Positions 19,630-28,689 of a DNA stretch of 64,000 bases are shown here, piece by piece. The notes under the pieces were generated by a model that made no database searches, was not told the origin of the DNA, and worked only from the letters and a program-made list of their open reading frames with translations. The stretch lies in the NCBI GenBank assembly GCA_012032345.1, contig JAAUQI010000004.1, positions 62,001 through 126,000 of the forward strand, read 5' to 3'. Each line of letters opens with the position of its first letter. Position 1 is the stretch's first letter. The translations under genes and the position numbers were made by a program. The DNA comes from Leptolyngbyaceae cyanobacterium RM1_1_2 (lineage in GTDB: Bacteria > Cyanobacteriota > Cyanobacteriia > Phormidesmidales > Phormidesmidaceae).

Positions 19630-21390
19630 ATGACTAAAAAACGTGATGTCAACCATATTTGTGTAAAGACAAAAGCAGACGAAATGCTATTCAAGACTTT
19701 TTATCCTCAAAACTACAAGCCAATTTATAAAATATTGAGTTATTTTAAGCAAACTCAAGCCCTGTCTGTTCATAGAAATCTTGAGCGAGTTAAGAAGTTT
19801 AAGCTGCTACGATATTTTGCGATCGCTGGAGTTATTTCTTTTGCTCTGACGGCAGTTGTGCTTAATTACTTTTACTATCAGCAATCAATTAGAAACCTCG
19901 TTCATCTTGCAGAGATCCAGAATGTGGCGCTAACAAAATCTTTTAGCAATACGCTCTGGCCAGAGTATGCTTCTTTTTTGCAATCCTCCAGTATGCTATC
20001 AGGTGATGACTTACGGAGTCATGCCAAGACCTATCAGCTACAGCGAGATGTTTTGACTCAGATGAAGGGTCTATCTGTGACAAAAGTGAAAATTTTTGAC
20101 CTAGAAGGTAAGGTTATTTTTTCGACAGATTTAGCTCAGATTGGAATCAATCAGGCTGGCTCTAAAGGATTTTTATCTGCTAAATTGGGGGTTGTTTCTA
20201 GTCAGCTAGGGCACCGAGATTCATTTCAAGCCATTCAAGGTGAACTAGAAGACCGAGATCTTTTTTCTAGCTACGTACCTGTTACCTCTCAGTCCGGTTC
20301 GATCATTCAGGGAGTTGTTGAGCTTTATAGTGATGTCACGCCTCTACTACAGCAAATTCACGAAACGCGCCGGACAATTCTTTTAGGTAGCTTTGTTATT
20401 TTAATTAGCCTCTATAGCGTTTTGTTTTTAGTCATTCAGCGAGCTGATCAAATCATCAGACAGCAGCATACAGCCTTACAAAAGTCTCAAGTTGACTACA
20501 AAAGGCAGGCTCAGGTACTCGAAAGAGCGCTTGATAACCTACAGCAGGCGCAAACTCAGCTTGTTCATAGCGAAAAAATGTCTGGTCTGGGTCAGATGGT
20601 GGCAGGGATTGCTCATGAGATCAACAATCCTGCTGGCTTTATCTATGGAAATTTGAAGTATCTTACGGAGCAGTTCGGAGGTTTGGTCAGTTTAATTCAG
20701 CTTTATCAAAAGCACTGTTCATCTCCTGCGCCAGAAATCACTCAGTTAGCCAGCGAGATTGAGATTGAGTTTTTGATGAATGACTTACCTAGATCTCTAG
20801 AGTCAATGCGTGTTGGTACCGAGCGGATTCGTCAAATTGTGCTTTCTCTGCGTAACTTTGCCCGTCTTGATCGTGACGGTATTGATCAATTTGACCTGCA
20901 CCAGGGGCTAGAGGATACTTTGTTGATTTTACAAAATCGTCTAAAGCCGAAGGCCAGCTCTCCAGGCATCAAAGTCATTAAAAACTACGGAGACCTTCCT
21001 CTGATTGAGGCTCATGGAGGTCAGCTTAACCAGGTGTTTATGAACCTGCTGAACAACGCAGTTGACGCCATTCAAGAAAATTACTCAGCTACGCTTGAAG
21101 AAGCCAAACCCGACCCTAGGCAAATTTTGATTTCCACTCAGGCGATCGCAGCCGATTATGTTCGCCTTCAGATTCAAGACGGTGGGACAGGTATGAGTGA
21201 GCAAACCCGTACTAAAGTTTTTGATCCGTTCTTTACAACTAAGCCTGTGGGAAAAGGAACGGGCCTGGGTTTGTCAATCAGCTATCAGATCATTACTCAA
21301 AATCATCAGGGTCAGATACGCTGTGATTCAGTCTCTGGCAAAGGGACAACCTTTACTGTAACTTTGCCCGTTCGACAAGCTAGTTTGTAA
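19630..21390 (+). CDS. membrane-bound sensor histidine kinase
   Basis: Encodes about 586 aa from ATG 19630; TTG 19603 and ATG 19684 are alternatives. A first membrane helix ([20 protein letters not shown]) and a second ([20 protein letters not shown]) enclose an extracytoplasmic sensor region of about 190 aa. A coiled coil leads to HisKA with [20 protein letters not shown], carrying the phospho-accepting His. The ATPase domain has the N box [16 protein letters not shown]1 DGGTGMS, the F box FDPFFTTKP and G2 GKGTGLGLS. No response regulator is adjacent. The gene is visibly AT-richer than its neighbours and lies between the two permease genes of the ABC exporter, which suggests later insertion. 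Confidence 0.93.
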   Translation: MTKKRDVNHICVKTKADEMLFKTFYPQNYKPIYKILSYFKQTQALSVHRNLERVKKFKLLRYFAIAGVISFALTAVVLNYFYYQQSIRNLVHLAEIQNVALTKSFSNTLWPEYASFLQSSSMLSGDDLRSHAKTYQLQRDVLTQMKGLSVTKVKIFDLEGKVIFSTDLAQIGINQAGSKGFLSAKLGVVSSQLGHRDSFQAIQGELEDRDLFSSYVPVTSQSGSIIQGVVELYSDVTPLLQQIHETRRTILLGSFVILISLYSVLFLVIQRADQIIRQQHTALQKSQVDYKRQAQVLERALDNLQQAQTQLVHSEKMSGLGQMVAGIAHEINNPAGFIYGNLKYLTEQFGGLVSLIQLYQKHCSSPAPEITQLASEIEIEFLMNDLPRSLESMRVGTERIRQIVLSLRNFARLDRDGIDQFDLHQGLEDTLLILQNRLKPKASSPGIKVIKNYGDLPLIEAHGGQLNQVFMNLLNNAVDAIQENYSATLEEAKPDPRQILISTQAIAADYVRLQIQDGGTGMSEQTRTKVFDPFFTTKPVGKGTGLGLSISYQIITQNHQGQIRCDSVSGKGTTFTVTLPVRQASL

Positions 21391-21634
21391 AATGGGTATA
21401 GCCTAGCGGCATGGCTATGCTAGAGCGATCGCGTCATCCATGCGGGTTTAGGTTACCCTGCGGGAAGCAAGCCACGTTCCTCAACCGCAACCTACACGTA
21501 CACAAGTTAATTGCGTTCACCTGCTTCATACAGGACTGCCTCGCTGGTATAGCTATCCCAGTTGAATTATGAAACAATTGCTTCTGAGGGAAGTCTTCAT
21601 AACTTTTGCGCATAAGCAAATTTAAGACTGATAC

Positions 21635-22417
21635 ATGCAACGCTATAGACAGGTTTTGTGGCTTTTTTGGAGTACGGCGATCGCGGCTGAGCTAGAGTAT
21701 CGGCTCAACTTTTTGATTGCCGCTTTGAGCAGTCTGGGCAGTCTGGCAGGCAGTTTGTTTGGTCTGTTTCTTTTCTATCAGACAGGCTATGAGTTTCAAA
21801 ACTGGAGTTGGGAAGAGGCCCTAATTGTTCTGGGCATTTTTACGGTACTGCAGGGAGTTGCCGCTACGTTCTTGGCTCCTAATCTCAACAAAATTGTCAA
21901 GCATGTGCAGGAAGGTACCTTAGACTTTGTCTTGCTTAAGCCGATTAGCTCACAGTTCTGGCTTTCGACTCGGGCGCTCTCGCCCTGGGGCGTGTCGGAC
22001 GTGTTGTTTGGCTTAGGCATTATTTTCTATGCAGGTAGCCGCCTGGGTGTGAGTTTCAGCGCCTATCTCGTGGCTCTACCCCCCCTACTGCTAGGGGCCG
22101 TGAGTCTTTACAGTCTCTGGTTTATGCTGGGAGCGACCAGCATTTGGTTCGTCAAAATTTATAATGTTACTGAAGTCTTGCAGGGTCTGATTGAGGCAGG
22201 ACGATTTCCGATGGCTGCCTACCCAGCCGCCTATCGTGTCTTTTTTACTTTTATTGTGCCTGTGGCTTTCCTAACGACAGTACCGGCGCAAACGCTGCTG
22301 CAGCGGGTTGAGTGGGGATGGATTGCAGGTTCAGCTTTGCTGGCGATCGCTCTGTTTCAGGTCTCTCGATGGTTTTGGCGATTTGCTCTGCGGTTTTACA
22401 CCAGTGCCTCTAGCTAG
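21635..22417 (+). CDS. ABC-2 family permease 2 (DUF990-like)
   Basis: Encodes 260 aa with about six hydrophobic helices (YRLNFLIAALSSLGSLAGSL, EALIVLGIFTVLQGVAATFL, VSFSAYLVALPPLLLGAV and others) and the conserved LDFVLLKPISSQFWLSTR loop that marks DUF990-type ABC-2 permeases. It is the likely partner of the ATPase at 17587 and permease 1 at 18570, but the histidine kinase gene stands between them. The gene for the [2Fe-2S] protein starts directly at its stop. Substrate unknown. Confidence 0.9.
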   Translation: MQRYRQVLWLFWSTAIAAELEYRLNFLIAALSSLGSLAGSLFGLFLFYQTGYEFQNWSWEEALIVLGIFTVLQGVAATFLAPNLNKIVKHVQEGTLDFVLLKPISSQFWLSTRALSPWGVSDVLFGLGIIFYAGSRLGVSFSAYLVALPPLLLGAVSLYSLWFMLGATSIWFVKIYNVTEVLQGLIEAGRFPMAAYPAAYRVFFTFIVPVAFLTTVPAQTLLQRVEWGWIAGSALLAIALFQVSRWFWRFALRFYTSASS

Positions 22418-22696
22418 ATGAAACAGTGTGTCTTAGTCTGCCAAAATACGAGCTGTCGTCAGTACGGCTCGGCCCAGGTTCTAAGGGCATTTCAGCAGGC
22501 CAACGTTGAGGTCAGGCGCAGCGGCTGTTTAGGGCAGTGCGGCAATGGGCCAATGGTGTTGGTGCTGCCTGACGAGTTCTGGTACGACCGCGTTAGCCCC
22601 AGTCAGGTACCGATGATTGCGGAGCAGCATCGGCAGCAGGGCTGTCCGGTTCGGCCCTGGCTCTACCCAAAATTTCATCCCGATTCTGCTCGGTGA
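22418..22696 (+). CDS. thioredoxin-like [2Fe-2S] ferredoxin domain protein
   Basis: Encodes 92 aa of the thioredoxin-fold [2Fe-2S] family related to the NuoE C-terminal domain. Four cysteines fit the cluster ligands: CQNTSC near the N terminus and GCLGQCGNGP in the second half, as in small cyanobacterial (2Fe-2S) ferredoxin-like proteins. The start codon follows the stop of permease 2 without a gap, so the two are co-translated although a functional link is not evident. A soluble electron-transfer or redox-sensing role is likely. Confidence 0.88.
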   Translation: MKQCVLVCQNTSCRQYGSAQVLRAFQQANVEVRRSGCLGQCGNGPMVLVLPDEFWYDRVSPSQVPMIAEQHRQQGCPVRPWLYPKFHPDSAR

Positions 22697-22785
22697 TAGT
22701 CTGAAGCGGCAATCGCTCCTGTGCGGCAGCCGTGAATGACTCAGCTTGGCAGCCTATTAGCGTCTGAGTTACTGACTGCTAGCGG

Positions 22786-23082
22786 CTAGCGATCGCGGAT
22801 CATAAATTCAATTTGGGGCGTTAGAGGATCTTTCACCAGCCCCACCCCCCTAAAGCTCCAGCGATCCATAACCTGGGTAAGCTGTGTGCCAGAGACAGGC
22901 TCTAGGACAAAATGGCTAGTGACGCTTTCGGCATGGGTGCTGAGATAGCTTAGCGCTTCGTAGTCGGCCTGAAACAATAGCAAAAAACTACCGACTGACT
23001 CGCCTGCTTCAGTCAGGGGCTGAGCCACTAGGTAACGGCCATCAATGTTTGAGCGCAGCAGATAGTAACTCTTAGAAAACAT
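22786..23082 (-). CDS. conserved cyanobacterial protein of unknown function
   Basis: Encodes 98 aa with no signal or membrane helix. It begins MFSKSYYLLRSNIDGRYLVA and ends with the hydrophobic/charged IEFMIRDR; SFLLLFQADYEALSYL suggests an alpha-beta fold. I do not recognise a named domain. The first bases of this gene and its upstream flank are duplicated in tandem just beyond its start (see the repeat at 23069-23293). Confidence 0.7.
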   Translation of the reverse strand: MFSKSYYLLRSNIDGRYLVAQPLTEAGESVGSFLLLFQADYEALSYLSTHAESVTSHFVLEPVSGTQLTQVMDRWSFRGVGLVKDPLTPQIEFMIRDR

Positions 23083-23293
23083 AGCCAGTAGCGTTCATTC
23101 GTAGGGTGGGCAATGCCCACCTCTTAGAAAACATAGCCAATAGCGTTCATTCGTAGGCAATGCCCACCTCTTAATTCTAGGGTCTACAAACGTTAGCGCC
23201 AGTAGCGTTCATTTGTAGCAATGCCCACCTCATGCTTTATCCAAACTAATTCTATCGGTGGGCAGCTAATTCTATTGGTGGGCGTTGCCCACC
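23069..23293. repeat. gene-end duplications mixed with a GTGGGC palindrome
   Basis: A 52-bp unit starting CTCTTAGAAAACATAGCC at 23069 recurs at 23121. The unit includes the first codons of the neighbouring minus-strand gene and ends in the palindrome GTGGGCAATGCCCAC (23106-23120). A third, hybrid unit from 23168 carries TCTACAAACGTTAGCGC, a decayed copy (27 of 30 bases) of the 3' end of the ABC permease gene at 23323-23352. A related palindrome, GGTGGGCGTTGCCCACC, is at 23277-23293. The palindrome type is common between cyanobacterial genes. Confidence 0.7.
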
Positions 23294-23303
23294 TACGGCG
23301 GGA

Positions 23304-24361
23304 CTAATTCATTTCTGTGAGCTTAATTCTGGGATCTACAAACGTTAGCGCTAAATCTGCGAGTAAGTTGCCCACAATCAGCATCACTGCCCCCATCATT
23401 AAACTTGCCATGACTAAATACAGGTCTTGGGCCTGAACCGCCTGCAGAATTAATTGTCCTAGTCCCGGCCAGTTAAAGTAATTTTCGGTAATGAAGGCTC
23501 CCCCGAGCAGTGACGCAAACTCAAATCCGAGCAGCGTGATCAGCGGATTCACAGCGTTGCGCAGGGCGTGGACATAGATCACCCGGTTTTCAGGCAGGCC
23601 CTTAGCGCGGGCGGTTTGGATATAGTCTTGCTGCAGCACGTCGAGCAGCTGTCCTCGCATGATGCGCTGCAGGCCAGCAAAGCTGGTAATGCTCAAAGCC
23701 AGGGTTGGCAAAATCAGGTGCCAGCCAATATCAAGCAGTTTGCCCAGCCAGGTTAGATCCTCATGGTTGATGCTGGTGCGCCCCCCGACTGGAAACAACG
23801 GCGCAGTACTCTGGGCCAAAAACAGCAGCAGCAGCCCGGTAATCAACGTCGGGAAGCCCTGGCCTATGTAGCTAACTACACGCAGAATGCGATCGGCTAG
23901 CTGGTTTCGCCTGACGGCGCTGAGAATGCAAGGGGCAGCGCGATCGCCCAAGTCACCACAATTGAAGCGATCGAAAGCAGCAGCGTGTTGGGAATGCGCT
24001 CCCAGAGGATATCAATCACCGGGCGCTGATAGGCAAAACTAATACCAAAATTCAGCTGCGTTACTACCTGCACCAGCCAGCGCCAGTACTGCTGCCAGAT
24101 GGGTTTGTCCAGACCAAACTGCGTCTCTAGCTGCTGAATGGTTTCTGCCGAAATCTGCGGGTTTTGCCGCTGCGCCGCCAAAAAGTCACCAGGGGCTAGC
24201 TGAATGATAAAAAAGCTAAAGGCAGAGGCCAACAGCAAAGTTAGTAACGCTTGCAAAACGCGCTTGACAACATAGAGCGTTGTATCGCTTGTCAAAAAAC
24301 TTTTGACTGCATAGCCAGTATCGGCCAGTTTTGACTCTTGAGGAGACCGGGTAGAGGTCAT
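23304..24361 (-). pseudogene. DppB/OppB-type ABC transporter permease, frame broken
   Basis: Frames 24361-23897 and 23951-23304 combine into a complete permease of about 350 aa: the N-terminal helix VLQALLTLLLASAFSFFIIQ with APGDF, the long periplasmic loop, then the binding-protein-dependent transport domain with the EAA-type loop (LQQDYIQTARAKGLPENRVI) and a final helix (VGNLLADLALTFVDPRI). Restoring one base near 23926 gives ALPLAILSAVRRNQ across the junction. The family imports peptides, nickel or related solutes. No partner permease, ATPase or binding protein lies nearby, which is common for such genes in cyanobacteria. Confidence 0.86.
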
Positions 24362-24376
24362 GCCAGATGCTTAACT

Positions 24377-24889
24377 CTAATATTGAACCAGCGTCACAAT
24401 GGGAACCTGGGGCAACTTTTGCCGCCCTGCTAAGAACGTGAGTTCAATGATAAAGCCAAATCCTATCAGTTGACAGTTTGCCTGAGCAATTAGCTTAGCT
24501 GCGGCTGCAGCTGTTCCCCCCGTAGCGATGAGATCGTCAATCACCAACACCCGGCTCTGGGATGGAAAAGCATCTTGGTGGATCTCTAGAGCGTCTGTGC
24601 CATACTCCAGCTCGTACTCGGCATAGTAAACGGCTGAGGGTAACTTGCCCGGTTTACGCACGGGCACAAAACCCAGTCCCATTTTGTAGGCCAGCGGCAT
24701 ACCAAAAATAAAGCCGCGTGACTCAATCCCCGCAATGTAGTCTGGAGCCAGATCGGCGCATTTTTCGGCCATGCTGTTGATCGTATACTGTAGCCCTGCC
24801 GCATTGGCTAGCAGCGTCGTTATATCTCGGTACGTGATCCCCGGTTTGGGAAAATCCGGGACGTTGCGAATCAGCGCTTTTAAATCCAT
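24377..24889 (-). CDS. apt: adenine phosphoribosyltransferase
   Basis: Encodes 170 aa, full length for Apt. It begins [20 protein letters not shown], includes the [18 protein letters not shown] segment, the flexible [11 protein letters not shown] loop and the PRPP-binding motif [17 protein letters not shown]. The enzyme converts adenine and PRPP to AMP in purine salvage. It lies upstream of the ABC permease gene in the same direction, 15 bp away, so co-transcription is possible without an obvious functional link. Confidence 0.95.
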   Translation of the reverse strand: MDLKALIRNVPDFPKPGITYRDITTLLANAAGLQYTINSMAEKCADLAPDYIAGIESRGFIFGMPLAYKMGLGFVPVRKPGKLPSAVYYAEYELEYGTDALEIHQDAFPSQSRVLVIDDLIATGGTAAAAAKLIAQANCQLIGFGFIIELTFLAGRQKLPQVPIVTLVQY

Positions 24890-24951
24890 GAGCAGAGGGA
24901 TTGGGTAGATTGTAGAAATCCTAGCATCTCTGTCTTTCTGGCTTAACCTGC

Positions 24952-25299
24952 TTAAAGCCTGACTTGCTTTGCTAGCCAGTCTAGATAAGTCGCTGCTCCC
25001 TCAACAATGGGCAGAGCTATGACCTCCGGCACCTCATAGGAATGAAGCTGTTGTACTCTAGCAGCGATCGCCGAGAACTGCGTCAGGTCAATTTTGACCA
25101 TGAGCTGCCACTCTTCGTCTTGATGAATATCACCCTGCCAGCGATAGACCGACTGAATGGGGGCGATGCTGAGGCAGGCGGCTAGCTGTTCCTGTACCAG
25201 AGCCGAGGCGATCGCCTCAGCTTCCGTTTGGGAACTGGCGATTATTAGGTAGACGGCAACCCTGACCTTTGCGGGGCTGACTTTAAGTTGGTTGATAAT
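24952..25299 (-). CDS. cutA: divalent cation tolerance protein CutA
   Basis: The reading frame encodes a clear CutA1 trimer-forming protein: [70 protein letters not shown] and YLDWL. It is open from 25299 to the TAA at 24952, but no ATG, GTG or TTG lies in frame before the conserved part; only ATT (25297-25299) follows the in-frame upstream stop. Either a rare start is used or the N terminus is shifted by a base error, as in other genes here. CutA is widespread and linked to metal tolerance, with an uncertain exact role. Confidence 0.82.
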   Translation of the reverse strand: MINQLKVSPAKVRVAVYLIIASSQTEAEAIASALVQEQLAACLSIAPIQSVYRWQGDIHQDEEWQLMVKIDLTQFSAIAARVQQLHSYEVPEVIALPIVEGAATYLDWLAKQVRL

Positions 25300-25324
25300 T
25301 TAGTGAGAAACTTATTAGTCAATC

Positions 25325-25996
25325 ATGGTTAGACAAATTAGCTTCATGCTTCTATGGATTAGCTTTGGGCTGTACGCATTTTTGCTAGCGCCCCCCGACC
25401 AGCCTGACACCTTTGAGCTGATTGGGCGGCTATCAACAGGAGACTGGGACGGCATCAATCCGCTGGTGGTGGCTTTATTTAACCTGATGGGGGTTTGGCC
25501 GCTGGTCTATGGCTGTGTTGCCCTGATTGATGGTCATGAGCAGAAAGTCCCGGCCTGGCCGTTTGTGGTGGGTTCTTTTGGGGTTGGGGCTTTTTTACTG
25601 CTGCCTTATCTAGCGCTGCGCCATCCCCAGCCGACTTTTACAGGCGACAGGAGTACAGTGCTGAAGCTGGTAGATTCTCGCTGGGTAGGGGGCGGATTGG
25701 CGATCGCCGCCCTGATTTTACTGGTGTATGGCCTCAGCCAGGGCGACTGGAGTGATTTTATTGACCAGTGGCAGACCAGCCGCTTTATTCACGTCATGAG
25801 CCTTGACTTTTGCCTGCTCTGGCTGCTGTTTCCGGCGCTGCTGGGGGACGATATGGTCCGGCGGAGTATTGGCGATCGCCGCTGGATTTGGCTGCTGTCT
25901 CTAATCCCGGTTTTAGGTGCGGCCCTCTATTTAGCCATGCGCCCACCGCTCTCCGCTGCCGCCGTTGAAGTGACTGCCTCTCGCGCCGCCAGATAG
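25325..25996 (+). CDS. polytopic membrane protein (DUF2834-like)
   Basis: Encodes 223 aa with about five membrane helices. The C-terminal part, FIHVMSLDFCLLWLLFPALLGDDMVRR, matches the conserved segment of cyanobacterial and algal proteins in the DUF2834 group. Function is unknown; the location is probably a membrane. Its 3' end overlaps the 3' end of the convergent cellulase gene by about 70 bp, which is unusual. Confidence 0.8.
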   Translation: MVRQISFMLLWISFGLYAFLLAPPDQPDTFELIGRLSTGDWDGINPLVVALFNLMGVWPLVYGCVALIDGHEQKVPAWPFVVGSFGVGAFLLLPYLALRHPQPTFTGDRSTVLKLVDSRWVGGGLAIAALILLVYGLSQGDWSDFIDQWQTSRFIHVMSLDFCLLWLLFPALLGDDMVRRSIGDRRWIWLLSLIPVLGAALYLAMRPPLSAAAVEVTASRAAR

Positions 25997-28451
25997 CCAC
26001 GGGCATAGGTCGCCGGCCCCATTGTCTGGTGAATGGTGAATTCGGTTACGGCAGGATATAGGAAAATATCGGTGTAGGCTTCTGTCGTAGGCCATTTCCA
26101 GGGACTCGGCGACATTTTGTCGAACAGCAGCTGCTTCGCAATCCAGTAGTCATTGAAGCGCCACAGGTCTAGCGGCCCGTAGACCGTGATCCCTGGTGGT
26201 GGAGCTTGCCCTGTGACACGAGCATCAATGACGAGCGGATTTTGAGGCGATCGCTGGCCTAGCCCGGTTGTATAGACCAGATTGTCAGGATTGGCCCCCA
26301 GGGAAAACTGATTGGCCAATACCCCTGCTGCTAGATACTTGCGATCGCCAGTCAAAGCGTGTGCCCGTAAAATCTGAATTGACTCAGGTGCCCCAAAGCT
26401 GCCGCCCCAGCCCACATTTTCGTAGGCGTCAAACTTGCTCCAGTTGAATCCGGTACCGTTGACAATCTCTACCTGGCTGTCAGCCCAGGCGAGCAGGGCG
26501 TCCCTGGCATTCTGCTGGACTTCAGTATCCACAGGCAAGTCAGAGAAACGAGCATAGACAAAAGCGGCATCTTGCTGGTCGTGGCTATTCCCCTTCCATA
26601 GGGGCGCTTTGGGGTCGCTAAAAACTGTCGTCTCCAAGAACAACTGGTGCCAGCGGCGATCGCCCGTCGCCTGGTAAAGTTCAACCGCTGCCAGATTGCG
26701 CTCACTGCGAATGCGCCAGTCAACCGCTTCAGCCGCTCCATACTGGGTTTCAGCCCAGGCCATCGCTCGTAGGGCACTGTCCCGGTAACTGTCTGCGCGC
26801 TCTTGGTCATAGCGGGCAACCACCGTAGCCGCCTGAGCTGCCACCCCAGCATAGAGATAGCTAGACCACATATCTGGCGCGTAGACATAGGCATCTCCAG
26901 GCTCCTGCCAGCTTGCGGCAAAGTTAGACTGGGGCCGATCTGACTCAATGCCGCCGCTGATGCCCCCATCTTCTGCCTGTAAACGCTGGAAGAAATCTAG
27001 ATTCCACAGCGCCTCATCTACCACGTCCGGCAGCGCGTTGTCAGACTCCGGTAGATTCAGGTCTAAGCGATTGAAGTAATCTGGAAACAGCTGATCTAGC
27101 TCTAGCAGTTGCCGAGAAGCTTCTAGGTGCTGAATCCGCCGATCCCAGTCGCCCGCATCAAACCAGCCACCCCAGGCATTCGCCACCTGTTTTCCAGTAT
27201 TGCCAGCCTTTAAGCCTGCTCGGGCCTCCTGTTTTCCCAGCTTGAGTCCTTCACTGCTCTCCATCAGCGTGTATGTAGACTGATAAATTTTAATGCCGTC
27301 GTCGGGATGATAGGGCCGGGGTCGTTCAAAATCGGTGTAAGGCTGCTTTAGGGCAATGCCGCTACGCTGGTGATAAAATCCTCGCGCAGTGGTATGGAAC
27401 GCCTTTTGCCATACAGAATCAGCAATTTCAAACGAGAAAGAGCAGCCAATTTGCTCCGCACACAGACGGTAGGTACCGGATTTGGCAAAGTCGCTGAAGT
27501 CCATTTTGTAGACATCAGTGCCGTTATAGTTGCGGCGCTTGTCTTCTGAGCGACTAGCCGGGACGGAGAGGACGGTAGTACCTTCGTAAACTGATTGGTC
27601 AGTGGCTTGATCAATCAGCTGAAACCGTAGCCCTTCTCCATAAGACAGGCTTTCACCACTGCCTAACCACGTAGACAAGAAGCCAACCTTAGCCGGATCG
27701 TCGGGGCGAAATCCTAGCTGAGAGACATGCACGGCTTCACTGCGGTTCTGCTGGGGTGAATATTTGAAAGTGACGGGGTCAATTCCCAGTTTTGACAGAT
27801 CAATTTCGTAGGTTTTACCCGCTACGAAGTCATCTGACATGTCTAAAAAGATCGTGTGCGCCATCGGCCATTCAAACTTCCAGGGGCCGACCCAGGCCAT
27901 ATCGGTGGGTTTGCTTTTGCGCTCTACAGCTTCGGGCGATACGGCAGCGCTCCGATCGGTTGGGGTGACTGAGTAGGTGTTGGGCTGGTCGGCTAAATCG
28001 GTGTCTAGGGCTGACCCTGAAAACTGGTCAAAGCGAGTCAGGAAATCTTTGTCTGGCCCGACAACTGCGCCAACCAGCTCACCGTTACGCTTGAGCCAGC
28101 CTTTGGCGGGGTCAGCAATGTTGTCACCCGCCTGGGGCTGATAGGGAATCTGTCCGCCCTTGGTAATGTGGCCTGTGTCAATCCGGATGGCAAGAATGTC
28201 AGGTTTAACGACATAGACTTCGGTGACGCTAGGGGCGTCAGTCGCTGAGGCAAACAGTCGATCAAAATTTAGGCGATCGCTGATACCTGCTAACCTGAGC
28301 TTGGTTAAGCCATCCGGCAAAACTCCCCCAAGGGTAACTTCCAGGCGATCGCCCCTAGTCCTACAGTTGTCATCAGGCCCACTAGAGTCAGCGACAGTTG
28401 GGAAGGCATTTTAGACCGTGTTTGCATAGAGCGCAGCAGATCGCGGATCAT
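25927..28451 (-). pseudogene. glycoside hydrolase family 9 (cellulase) with N-terminal Ig-like domain, frame broken after the signal peptide
   Basis: The main frame (28320-25927) encodes an N-terminal beta-rich region, a CelD-type Ig-like domain (SEAVHVSQLGFRPDDPAKVGF) and a GH9 catalytic domain: GGWFDAGDWDRR carries the catalytic Asp pair, followed by ALPDVVDEALWNLDF, FAASWQEPGDAYVYAPD and NPDNLVYTTGLG. A signal peptide (LSLTLVGLMTTVGLGAIA) is encoded just upstream in another frame from ATG 28451. One missing base in the C4 run at 28352-28355 would join them. GH9 enzymes cut beta-1,4-glucans. In a cyanobacterium a role in remodelling its own cellulose or sheath is plausible, but that is inference. 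Confidence 0.85.
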
Positions 28452-28479
28452 GAACAGTGACTCCTGAAAGAATGAGTTA

Positions 28480-28520
28480 AGAAGGCAGAGCCTTCTGGAG
28501 CGTTTCCTGGCGGAGCCAGG
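28480..28520. repeat. two adjacent hairpins between the cellulase and selD
   Basis: AGAAGGC/GCCTTCT (28480-28496) and CCTGGC/GCCAGG (28506-28520), each with a 3-nt loop, are perfect tandem stem-loops. The second extends with flanking CGTT and AACG. They lie in the region between two divergent genes, where a transcript of either gene could fold. Similar GC-rich hairpin elements are frequent between cyanobacterial genes. Confidence 0.5.
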
Positions 28521-28689
28521 GGAACGAGGAGAGAGGGCAGAGCTAAGGTGGCTGAGGCTGGCTCGGATTGCTTCTACTCTAGCCCAAAATAAATGCCTAC
28601 CTGGGTGATCAAGACCTGAACAAGTCGGCAAAAGTTGCCAGTTTACCCGTATTTAACCCGTATTCAGCCACTATTCAGCCAGGTTTTGT

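Noticed and set aside
23069-23220. Evenly spaced repeats that could be a CRISPR array
   Set aside because: The units include coding sequence of the neighbouring genes, differ in length and have no unique spacers. They are duplications joined by a palindrome.
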